Assembly: GCA_050084515.1 (NCBI GenBank)
Contig: CM114271.1
Coordinates: forward strand, 16,740,001 to 16,804,000
Length of the DNA stretch: 64,000 bases
Reading direction: 5' to 3'
From: Blasia pusilla
Lineage: Eukaryota > Marchantiophyta > Marchantiopsida > Blasiales
Position 1 is the first letter of the stretch; each line of letters starts with the position of its first letter. The notes under the pieces were generated by a model. The model had not been told where the DNA came from, did not search any database, and saw nothing but the letters and a program-made list of their open reading frames with translations. This document shows positions 10,385 through 19,905 of the stretch, one piece after another. The position numbers and the translations under genes were made by a program.

Positions 10385-11407
10385 AGTGAAGATGCATGGA
10401 TGCTCGATCGTGGAGCATCTAAGCATATGACCAATCATAAGGATTGGTATAACTCCTTGCAGTCTCTATAGGAGCCCATCGTTATTATTGTTAGAAATAA
10501 TGCAAAGTGCCTTGTAGAAGGGAAAGGCACAATTTCTTTGGTCTCACAAAAAGGAGATGAAAAGAAGTTAACCGATATACTCTACGTACTAGAGTTGAAG
10601 CGCAATTTGATTTCAGTAGCAATATTATGTGATAGTGACCTAGAAGTTTGTTTCAAGAAAATTGGAGCAGTCATTGAGGATGCCGATGGAAAAGTAGTGG
10701 GTGAAGGTATACAACATGGAAATATCAACAAGTTGTATGCTTTCATGACAAGTGTAGGTACACATCTTAGTAGCAGTAAGTTGTGGCATGAAAGATTTGG
10801 TCACTTAAGCTTTCCCTTACTAAGTCAGATGCAGAAATCTGGCATGGTTGTTGATTTACCAACAATTTCTGGAGTGTCGGATACATATGAAGCTTGTATG
10901 ATGGGCAAGCAACACCGACAATCATTTCCACAAGAGTCCAACAATAGAGTAAAGGCTCCTCTAGAGGTGATTCATGCTGACCTCTATGGTAAAATAAGAA
11001 TAGTGGCATTAGGTGGTTCTTCCTACTTCTTTTTAGTTGTCGATGATTATAGTAGGAAGATGTGGGTGTATTTCCTTTGTGATAAGGGAAGTGCTTTTGG
11101 AAAATTTAAAGTATGGCACAAGCTGGTTGAGAATGAGACAGGAAAGAAGGTACATAAGCTTCGCACTAATCGAGGATTATAATTCTTATCAACAGAATTC
11201 AACAAATATTTGGGGGAGCATGGAATCAAGCGACAATTAACCACGTCACATACACCACAACAAAATGGAGTTGTTGAGTGTCGAAACCGTACAATGGTAG
11301 AGATGGCAAGATGTATGATGAAAGCAAAAGGTTTGACAAAAGGATTTTGGGCTGAAGCAGTTAATACTGCCATTTATATTCTAAATAGAAGTGCTACCAA
11401 GGCATGA
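10385..11407 (+). pseudogene. copia protease and integrase, broken
   Basis: The protease shows WMLDRGASKHMTNH near 10397. The catalytic Asp remains, but the Ser of the usual D-S-G-A is Arg. A long open part (10538-11182) covers GAG-pre-integrase, with the HHCC motif reduced (HERFGH present, but YEAC where CEAC is usual), and the integrase core with its first two acidic residues (IHADLYG, VVDDYSRK). A stop at about 11182 and a frame change separate the last part, which holds TPQQNGVVE with the third acidic residue (11210-11407). The order protease-integrase-RT is the copia hallmark. Confidence 0.88.
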
Positions 11408-13430
11408 CTCCTCATCAATCATACTCAAGTAAGGTACCATCAGTCCAACATTTCAGGACTTTTGGTAGTGAGTGCTTTGTACATATTTCTGAAGCATCCA
11501 GAACCAAGCTGGAGTCCAAGAGCAAGAAGTGCATCTTTATGGGATACAGTGATGAGTCTAAAACTTATCGCCTATGGTGTCCTAAGGCAAAGAAGATGCT
11601 TGTGAGTCGTGATGTGGTGTTTCAAGAACATCCTCGTCAAGTGGCGGATATCAATGGTCTGTCCACATTATCATCAAACGAAGAGATAACCCACCAGAGC
11701 ACACCACCAATGTTTACACCAGATCATCAAGAAGAAGAATTTGGTGATGATTACAAAGAGCAGCCTGCTCTTCCACTACGGTCGTCATACCCTAAGTGGA
11801 TAAAGCAACTCTTGGATGGTAAGGATCCACCTGCAACTGATGAAGTTGTTACACATCCAAGGAGATCCAAGAGACTAGAGGAGCAAAATAGAGCTTCCGC
11901 ATATCTTGTCAACATGGACTTGATGATAGAGGTCTTGAAGGTGGAAGAGCCATCATGCTTGGATGAGGCCCTTGCTCATCCTCAATGGAGAGAGGCCATG
12001 CAGATGGAGATGGACGCTATTCAGAGAAATGAAACTTGGACTTTGGTTGAGAAGCCAAAGGACAAGAAGATAATATGCACCAAGTGCGTGTACAAGACCA
12101 AGTACAAGTCGGACGGTACGTTGGATAAATTCAAAGCGAGATTGGTTGCACAAGCATGCTCAGAAATCAAAGGTTTTGACTACTATGAGACTTTTGCTCC
12201 TACAACAAGGATGATAACCATTTGAATTGTTCTAGCGGTTGTAGGAACAAGATGTTGGCCTTTATACCAATACGATGTGAAGTCTTCCTTTCTGAATGGG
12301 AGTCTCGAAGAGGAGGTATATGTATCTCAACCACCAGGTTTTGAGACACCCGGATGAGAAGAGAAAGTGTGTTTACTTCATCGAGCATTATATGGGTTGA
12401 AGCAAGCCCCAAGGGTATAGTATCAACGAATAGATACATTCTTCCGAGAGAAGGGTCTCATCAAGAGTCCATCAGAAGAAAATTTGTACGTGTTCTGCGA
12501 AGATGGGATGTATATGTTGATAGTCTTGTATGTGGATGATCTGATCATCACATGAGACCACATTAAGAAAATAGAGGAAATGAAGGGAGTGTTGAAATCT
12601 GAGTTTGAAATGTCAGATTTAGGTCTTTTAAACTACTTTATAGGGCTGGAGATTTGGCAACACTCTGATTCTATTTTCTCTCTCAATAAAAATATGCTAG
12701 AGAAATCTTGAAGGCATTCGGGATGACTGAGTGTAAGGCAGTGGTCTCGCCAATGGAGGTAGAGTTGAAACTCTTGATGGAGGATATTTCACCATTGGTA
12801 GATGAAAAGTTGTACAGAAAGCTTGTATGCAGTTTGATATTTTTTTGTAACACTAGACCAGACATTAGCTTTGTTGTGGGAGTGTTGAGTAGGTTCTCAA
12901 CTAAGCCTCGTGAGAACCATTGGAAGGCAGGGAGGCGTGTGTTGAAGTACATCAAAGGCACTATCAAGTACGACATCACCTATGGAGCCGGGAAGGAAAT
13001 GACAGCTTTTTGTGACTCGGATTGGGCAGGAGATTCAAATTCTTGGAGATCAGTTTCGGATTATTACTTCTTGGTAGGATCAGGTATGGTGTTATGGGTC
13101 AGCAAGAAGCAACCTAAAGTGGCTCTTTCTTCTACCAAGGCAGAGTACAAGGCGTCTTTTTATGCTTCTTATGCAGTGTGGTTGAGATGGATATTTGAGG
13201 ACATCGGAGAAGCACCAGAAAGTGCTATTGTAATGTGGTGTGACAATCAGAGTTGCATTGTCACAACACATAATTTTTTGTTTTATGCTCGTGCGAAGCA
13301 CATAGAGATCCAGTATCATTTTATTTGTGAATTGATCAAGAGAGAGGTTTTGAAGTTAATCTATTGTCCAAAAGAGGATAACTGTGCAGACATCTTCACA
13401 AAAGCTTTGAACGGAGATCAGCTTCACTGA
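11404..13430 (+). pseudogene. copia reverse transcriptase and RNase H, broken
   Basis: The frame starting near 11404 covers the integrase tail and the RT start (WREAMQMEMDAI, FKARLVAQ). It stops at 12225, and the RT core continues across several further stops. The catalytic YVDD is intact at 12529-12540 (TATGTGGATGAT). The part at 12708-13430 encodes the RT end and RNase H with FCDSDWAGD, STKAEY and WCDNQS carrying the acidic residues, followed by RAKHIEIQYHF and DIFTKAL, the usual copia C terminus. The stops make it non-functional. Confidence 0.9.
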
Positions 13431-13486
13431 CATCTGAAGGGTCTTGGCATAGGTCCAAGACAATAGTCCACATGAGAATGGATATT

Positions 13487-13497
13487 GAGGGGGGGGG
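13487..13497 (+). other. copia polypurine tract
   Basis: GAGGGGGGGGG lies directly before TGTTGG of the 3' LTR, where second-strand synthesis is primed. Confidence 0.85.
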
Positions 13498-13950
13498 TGT
13501 TGGATTCTCAACATCCACTTCTCTGAGCAGCATTAATCTGATCGGTCCCCTTGTATAAGGAAAAGCCTAGATTGATGGTTCCGACTTGGACGTCGAAGGA
13601 GTCATAGTAATATGATGTAGGTGGTTTCAAGAGTAGCGTTACTAGGATTATCCAACCCTATATTGCATCAGGGTGCAGGGCACCCTGATGCGTTGCGGGG
13701 GTCCAAGGGCGCAGCCCTCGGAAAAAAAATTCTATCAATAGAAATGAAGAAAAATAGGTAAAAAAACCCTAGTTTCTCGAGTAGTGAAATAGTCGGGAGC
13801 CGCAACTGTAATGCATTCTCGTATGTCGAGTTATCTCCATGTTGGGGTTCCATCGAAGCTTTTCTGTGAGCACACGGACGGACTAGGCCACTTTGTATCT
13901 CTAAGTTTTGTAAAGATTTTTGTGATTTCGTCACTTTCTGTTTTCTCACA
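13498..13950 (+). repeat. copia 3' LTR
   Basis: 453 bp with the same ends as the 5' LTR and the same hairpin at 13665-13691. Extra sequence at about 13692-13722 explains most of the length difference. Confidence 0.93.
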
Positions 13951-13955
13951 GACTT

Positions 13956-15949
13956 GATAGGTGTCTCAAAAAATGGGGGTTATGACCTAGCAGAGCAAGA
14001 CCAAACGTGAAGCAAAACTTCAGGGGACCTCAAGTCTTGCAAGAGTTTGATGCCAAGGGAACTCCAACTTGTCTTGGAACTTGGCTGAGCGTTTGGGGGT
14101 TCTCCATGTTTGAGGTTATAACCGTTAGACCCAAGATGCGTTTGGAATGAATAAGGTGGCTTTTGAAAGCTTGTGAGAAGCTAATTATAACATACTAAAA
14201 ATACGAACAAACCTTAATGCCTTCGAGTTAATCCTATTGAAGCACTCAACACTTGATTGCCTATCAAAGAGGTTATTTGTCCCTAGCCAAGGGTAATAAT
14301 TCTTCACTCTCTTTATTGAGTGCCTAGCAGTCAACACATAGTCCAACTTCCCATCCTTCTTATTCAAATAGAATGGGCACTCCATAACGTAACTTATTAG
14401 TTTGAATATATCCCCTTTCCAATAGTTCTCTCGACCGCTTCTTTAAACTATGCAAGTTTAACTTCATTAAGTGTATATGAAGCTTTTGAAGGCATTTGAG
14501 AATCTAGTACGACCTCAATCTTATGATTGATTTCCCTCTTTGTTGGTAATTAAGTCATTAAAAAGCTCCTTTATCAAGACGTCCCTAAATTCCTCAACTA
14601 GTGTCCAAAGTATTTTGGGGAGTATCACCAAATGTGACTCTTAATCTTGCGTGTTATGTTTGTAGTCCCTAATTCAAGCATCAAGCAGAGAAAATCATCT
14701 TCAAACTCAACTTGGTTTGTCCTTGTAATCACATTTAACTGCAACTCCTCTTTCATATGAATTTCTAGCTCGAACCAAAATCATATGAAACAACTTTCTT
14801 CTCACTAAGATGCTCAACCTTACTGTGAGCCTTAACGGTCTTTTTCTTAGCTCACCTCATACCCATTCACGAAGGTGTTCCCTAAGACCCCTACTATCCC
14901 ATTCATGTTGCAAATGGTGAAATTCTCCTTCAACTTGCACGCCTTGTAGCCAAACATTAACCCTTAGGATAGATCTGATACTATGTAGGATTTACCATTG
15001 GAAAAGCCCACCTAAAGTAGGTTAGTCAACCTTGGTGGTCGACACATCCCACTTCTTCACTAACTACGGGCTCAAGAAGAATTACAAAGCATATGTATCA
15101 ATAAGAAACATAACATTCCTATTAGAGATCTAGGCTATTAGGTACGCATGATTGGATGTCCTCTTGTTAACTTGATGGAATACCTCTACGTCACCTTCCA
15201 ATAAGTGCTTAGTAGCAAACGTAATCATGCTCCAATTACTAATCGTAGGCTTTGGACTTACCTAAGCTTTGTGCTCGGATGTACTCGCTATAATTATAAC
15301 AATCACTCTAGCTCCAATAAACTTCGGGTACAAAGCTTTGCTCTGCCTATTGGCACTCTAGAATAAATAGATCCCCAATCTAAAGTTTGAACTCCTCCGA
15401 ACTCAAAGAGGACACGATGCCTGCATGTTCCTTGTGATGGGATGTCCACCATTGGATTGTATGATCCTTAAAAAATGTTCTTGCAATAATGACATTCTCC
15501 TTGAGCTTGTCCTCCACTATAGCCAATTATGCTTCAAATTACATCTTGATTTTGGTGAGAAACTCCTTAACTCTACATTACCACCCCATTCCTAAAAATG
15601 GAATGGTCAAATTTTTCTTAGAAAGGTTCTTGCTAAATTTTAGATATTCGATCCATCTCCAACTTAGAAATTTTCTTACTCTATTGGATTATTTGTTATA
15701 ATATGATCTTCATTAGGTTCATCATTTGAACATAAATTATTGGGTCATTTAATTTTGGAGCGGATCTTCCAATTGAACGCTTCCAATCTAGGACATTCTA
15801 ATCCCTAGATCTCGTTGGTGTGTCATATTATTCATCAGCACCCAAATACGCATATATTAAACATATTTTTTGGATCAACCAGCCTTGTGTTTCTTGAGTT
15901 TGAGTCTTGGGTCGCCCTTCAAGTTCAATAGACCTAAATAGGGTTAGAT
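13956..15949 (-). pseudogene. eroded Ty3/gypsy gag-protease-RT relic
   Basis: On the minus strand 14385-14185 reads KKDGKLDYVL...NYYPW...NNLFDRQSS...CFNRI, which follows gypsy RT (KDGxLRxCVDYRxLNxxTxKNxYPxPRIDDLFDxL...FSKIDL). Further upstream on that strand (about 15125-14985) is NVMFLIDTYAL...FFLSP..LVKKWDVSTTKVD, the pattern of a retroelement protease whose catalytic D-T-G is now D-T-Y. Many stops and frame changes interrupt it. Its RT differs from el1, so it is another gypsy lineage. No LTR pair could be assigned, and the rest of the stretch shows nothing clear. Confidence 0.65.
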
Positions 15950-15953
15950 ACCA

Positions 15954-16090
15954 TGTCGTGCACATACATATCGCTACACAACATACATCGCTCGTCACAT
16001 CTACACCACACAACACCGATCTTCCCCACACACGGGTCCATCCACACATGTACAAAAATAAACTCATACATATACATGGAGATCACACAA
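15954..16090 (-). repeat. el1 terminal repeat A' (outer copy)
   Basis: 137 bp starting TGTCGTGCACATAC on the plus strand. It matches 16568-16704 with 5 mismatches and no gaps. It forms the outer edge of the element next to the ACCA flank repeat. Confidence 0.9.
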
Positions 16091-16091
16091 C

Positions 16092-16565
16092 AAAAATAAA
16101 GAGTAGTAAAAATGGCACACCCGGCCTAAAACTCCACTCCTCAATCTACATCGGCATATCGAGCCTCGTCCACCCTGTGCTATCAAGGAATCCGGACGCT
16201 AGCACCCTAGTCCTAGCTCACACACATACAAGGGAGGTGCTCCAACAGCCCAACATGAGAAAGATGGCTTAGGAAAGCCATCTTCCTCTCTTATATAGGT
16301 TGGGAAGAGCCAAAAGGCTCTTCCCCTAAAAATAGCCCTTCCCTTGGTAACTGCGCAGTTACAGTTCAAAAAGTGTTTGAGTCAACAAGTCACCCGGCTG
16401 TAAAAGACCTCAACATGAAAGTTGTCAGAAACGACATTCCTGACACAATGGACCTATCCTCAACCTCATCTGACACTCTGGGACAAAGTTACACTCAAGA
16501 TAGTCCGCTGGCTCCTACGCCCTATCCACGATAGATCTAGGCCTATCGGCTACCCAGATGTGACA
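16092..16565 (-). repeat. el1 terminal repeat B, 3'-side copy
   Basis: 474 bp nearly identical to 24751-25222 apart from scattered substitutions and one variable patch at about 16350-16395. It ends TGTCACATCTGG on the minus strand. It contains a TATA-box promoter between two hairpins (see 16261-16325). It lies between the two A copies. Confidence 0.92.
16261..16325 (-). promoter_or_regulatory. el1 TATA box flanked by two perfect hairpins
   Basis: On the minus strand, hairpin GGGAAGAGCC-tttt-GGCTCTTCCC (16302-16325) is followed by CCTATATAA (16291-16299), then hairpin AAGATGGCTT-tcct-AAGCCATCTT (16261-16284). The same trio is at 24920-24984 in the other B copy. The second hairpin would fall at or just after the likely transcript start, so it may fold at the RNA 5' end. 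Confidence 0.75.
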
Positions 16566-16567
16566 GT

Positions 16568-16704
16568 TGTCGTGCGCATACATATCGCTACACAACATAC
16601 ATTGCTTGTCACATCTACACCACACAACACCGATCTTCCCCACACACGGGTCGATCCACACATGTACAAAAATCAACTCATACATATACATGGAGATCAC
16701 ACAA
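16568..16704 (-). repeat. el1 terminal repeat A (inner copy)
   Basis: 137 bp, the partner of 15954-16090. On the minus strand it follows the purine tract directly and is separated from repeat B by two bases. Confidence 0.9.
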
Positions 16705-16716
16705 CCGCCCCCCTAG
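16705..16716 (-). other. el1 polypurine tract
   Basis: CTAGGGGGGCGG on the minus strand. The same motif lies at the equivalent place in el2 (about 32785-32796, TAGGGGGGCG) and el3 (43919-43930, GCTAGGGGGGTG). Confidence 0.75.
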
Positions 16717-16781
16717 CTGGCAGTTGGATCCCCCTAACTCCAAATAGAAAATATCACATCTCTCTGACATGACCTACTACC

Positions 16782-17108
16782 CTATACATATCTCGGACAC
16801 ATCCATCGTCCCGTGGGAACCACATCAAGAGGGGGGTTCAGACATGACATATGCCACCCTCGAGAACAACCATCACATACCAACATGGTGGCTGCACCCC
16901 TCGCAGATCCGCACAACATACACCTCAAGCCTGCAGGTACCACTGCCAAGCTCGGATCCACCATCCCATTTACATTTGGAAGATGACATGGCGCACAATT
17001 GCGCACATGATCCTTCCAAACCATACCATCCCGTCCCTCCAACATGAGGACTCCGATCGATAATACCTCGCACGCACAGGATCGATGCGCGCAGGTGTGC
17101 GATGACAT
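16782..17108 (-). pseudogene. PHD finger at the end of the el1 pol
   Basis: After the integrase tail the frame reads LEGRDGMVWKDHVRN, then a C4HC3-type zinc finger: CMLC, a ten-residue spacer, VCDGC, GWHMSC, then PPLDVVPTGRWMC and PRY. Seven of the eight PHD ligands are present; the last Cys is Tyr. PHD fingers bind histone tails, often H3K4, and the GWHxxC...PPL..VP.G.WxC pattern is typical. The same module follows the integrase in el2 (33150-32985) and el3 (43606-43740), each with different ligand losses, so it belongs to the element family and is not chance. A frameshift near 17080 separates it from the integrase. Likely role: steering integration or binding chromatin; this is inference. 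Confidence 0.85.
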
Positions 17109-17127
17109 CTAGCGTCGTGGGTGCCGC

Positions 17128-18303
17128 CTACTGTAAATACACGTAATCTCCAGGATGAAACCTCCTAATCCCTGGACGAAAACCTCCTCCACGAATGGTC
17201 GCGTACCTCAATGTATCTCTATGCTGGGCAATAGCTAAGTTCTCAAAGGCCATAGGCATAACTCTACAAAAAAATTTTGCCCTCTGAGAACATGCTTGCA
17301 CCCACACAATTAGATCATCAAGATCTAACACCTCCGCCATGTCACGTCGAATCGCTGTAGGTAAATCTGGCTCTCTCCCAAAGAGCAAAAAGTATGGTGA
17401 AAATGACGCCAAGGATGCCTGCCGACTAAAGCGATAACCCATAGCCAACCATGGCAACTGTAGGTCCCACTCCCTCAATTGTCCCCGCTGCAAGCCATAC
17501 TTGCGCAATCCTCTCTTCACTGTCTGTACCACTCTCTCTGCCAACCCATCCGCCTCAGGATGATCCCTGGACGTGGTGTGGTGATCTATTAGCGCCTAAT
17601 CACACAAGGCCTGAAACTCTCCCCTGAACTCGGTACCCTGGTCAGTCAACACCTCCGCCGGTGCACCAAAGTGACTAAGCACACGATCTAGAAACGCATA
17701 AGCTGTTCCCTGGCTCGCCTTGTCTGGTAGTGCCACCAACTCTATCCACTTGGAGAAATGCTCCACCATGACCAACACGTACCTATGATGATGCCCTGTC
17801 AATGGCAAAGGTCCCGCAAAGTCTAAACTCCACCGATAACCTAAACCCATAATCGGCAAAGGATATAACTGCGGAGTGGGAGCATTGAAGGATGCTTGCA
17901 CTTTGTCATATACCATACATCTGGCCACAAACTTCTGTACCCCAGTATGCATGCCGCGCCACCAATACTGAACCTAGAGTAAGCTATAAGTACGCTTTAC
18001 TCCGAAATTTCCCAACTCCTCATGGGCATGTCGCACTACACGTGCTCGCTGGGAAGGATGAGGTACCACTAGTATCCTACCATCTCCCCATACCCGTAAA
18101 ATGTGAGTCCCCTCCCACCTGAACCTCTTGGCTCTCTGTAGGATCCGATCCCGCTCCCTAGCACTCACTGTACTCGCAATGACGCCAGTGCGCAAGAACT
18201 CCACAACCTCCATGTCGTCATGGATATCACGACCACTTGTCGCCTCCTCACTAACCTCCGGATCCAAAGACTCATCATCCAATCCCACCACTGGAGTCAT
18301 CAC
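17128..18303 (-). pseudogene. el1 integrase (DDE type), with stops
   Basis: Three consecutive open pieces in one direction (18303-17974, 17952-17596, 17544-17128), separated by TAG codons. The N-terminal zinc-binding part has HAHEELGNFG and VARCMVYD (second Cys replaced; el2 keeps CMVC). The core has the acidic triad in WSLDFAGPL, VLTDQGTEF and HPEADGLAE. The C-terminal part ends with FHPGDYVYLQ. The TAG at about 17986 corresponds to CAG in el2, and the one near 17596 to GAG. Otherwise well preserved. Confidence 0.92.
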
Positions 18304-19700
18304 CTATGGCTGACCTGCCATAGTCAACCAACAAAGATAGGCATATGCATGCCAACCGGGCACCATCTCCTCATCACTCTCTCCGTGCCATCGAGCTCCC
18401 GTGACGTCTCTCTGACTCGGACATGGGTTACGACTCAACCCATCCGCATCCTGGTTCAACCAACCTGGCCTATGAACCACCTCAAACTCATACTCCTGTA
18501 GTAATAGAGCCCACCTGGCAAGCTTTCCTGTAAGCTTTTCGGACTCCATCAACCACCTCAACGACTGATGATCAGTGATAAGTGTGAAAGGGTTTCCGAA
18601 TAAATAGCACCTAAAATGTGCCACGGCCCATACGGCAGCCAAGCACTCTCCCTCGTAGGAGCTGTACTTTGCCTCTGTAATGTTGTTCGATCGGCTCGCG
18701 TAAGCCACAACGAACTCCCTCTCCTCGTCATCCCTTTGAGTAAGCACTGCTCCTAGACCCAACATGCTCCAATCCGTATGTAACTGGAATGGGCGACCCC
18801 TAACCGGTCTCTGTAAAATGGGTGAGGACGTCAACCTGTCCTTGAGCTCTTGAAATGCTCGCTCTTGATCATCTCTCCACAACCACACTTGATCAAGTCT
18901 CGTCAACAAGGTCAAAGACTTTGCGATCGCACTAAAATCCTTGACATACCGTCGATAGAACTTTGCCAGTCCAAGAAATGCCCGGACTCGACTCACATCT
19001 GTAGGGAGTGGAATCTGCGCAATAGCCTCTACCTTCGTCTGCTGAACGCCTAACCCACTCGGGTATATGGTGTGTCCCAAGTACTCAATCTGCTCTTGAA
19101 AGAATCTGCACTTGCCTGGATGTAACTTCAGTCCATGTAACTACAATTGCCGAAACACCTCCTCCAAGTGTCGCTCATGCTCCTCAACCGTGGAACTGAA
19201 GATAAGAATATCATCTATGTAACATCGTACAAAATCCAAGCCAGCCAGAATCCTATCCATCACTCTCTGAAACTCCGCAGGCGCGTTCTTCAATCCAAAT
19301 GGTAAGAACCGCCACTGATACAAGCAATCTCTCCCAAACCGATCTATCCCCCAGAATGTTGTCTTCTCCTTGTCCTCCAACCTGATAGGAAGTTGATGAT
19401 AGCCAGCACGGAGATCTAAAGTACAAAAGATCTTTGCATGCCCTACCGCATCAAAGATCTCCTCAGGAGTAGGCATGGCATACCGATCTGACCTCGTCTG
19501 TCGGTTGATAGGACGGTAATCTCCACACATCCACCTATCCCTCCAATTGCCATACATATCCTTCTTCGCCGGCATGACTGTGGCAGATGCATACTCCCCA
19601 TGTGATAACTCCACAAGTCCTGCCTCCAACAAGTCCTGACTCCTGCTCTGAATCAAGGCTCGCTCCATATCACAATACCTGTAGGGTCAACGAAAGATTG
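18304..19700 (-). pseudogene. el1 reverse transcriptase and RNase H
   Basis: The RT frame 19668-19141 (175 codons) contains LDLRAGYHQLPIR (84-96), FLPFGLKNAP (121-130) and the catalytic YIDD (150-153). It ends in a TAG where el2 has CAG. The next frame, 19080-18304 (258 codons), has the thumb (VRAFLGLAKFYRRY) and RNase H with its acidic residues in LHTDWSMLGLGAV, YEGECLAAVWAV and ITDHQSLRWLM, then RPGWLNQDADGLSRNP. Both RT and RNase H catalytic residues are intact. Only point stops prevent translation. Confidence 0.95.
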
Positions 19701-19905
19701 GCGTATCACTAGCCAACTCAATCCGTATCCCGGGACCCTTTAGCATACCCAAGTCTCTCATACTGAAGGAAAAACAATTGACATGCCCTCTCAGAAACCT
19801 ATGAACTCGCCGTCGCTCTCCTCCTATCATCTTGAGACCTATCACAGGCTCCCAAGTCTCCATCGTGACCTCACTCGGAGAGGACGCAACCTCCGGCTTT
19901 GGTTG

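Larger units (their letters stand above)
8969..13955 (+). mobile_element. Ty1/copia LTR retrotransposon, inactive
   Basis: Complete structure: LTRs at 8974-9390 and 13498-13950, both TGTTGGATTC...TTTCTCACA; initiator-Met PBS at 9391; purine tract before the 3' LTR; and perfect 5-bp target duplications GACTT at 8969-8973 and 13951-13955. Domain order is gag, protease, integrase, reverse transcriptase, RNase H, which defines copia. All ORFs are cut by stops and frameshifts, and the LTRs differ by substitutions plus one ~30-bp indel, so the copy is old and cannot move by itself. It sits inside older gypsy-derived DNA. Confidence 0.95.

Noticed and set aside
15942-15953. TGGTATCTAACCC read as a primer binding site after repeat A'
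   Set aside because: TGGT is better explained as the flank duplication (ACCA) also present at 25223-25226, and the rest matches the initiator-Met site poorly. A neighbouring element cannot be fully excluded.
18304-18306. TAG between RNase H and integrase in both el1 and el2 as programmed readthrough
   Set aside because: The stops are not at the same codon (offset of two residues), and each copy has several other stops.
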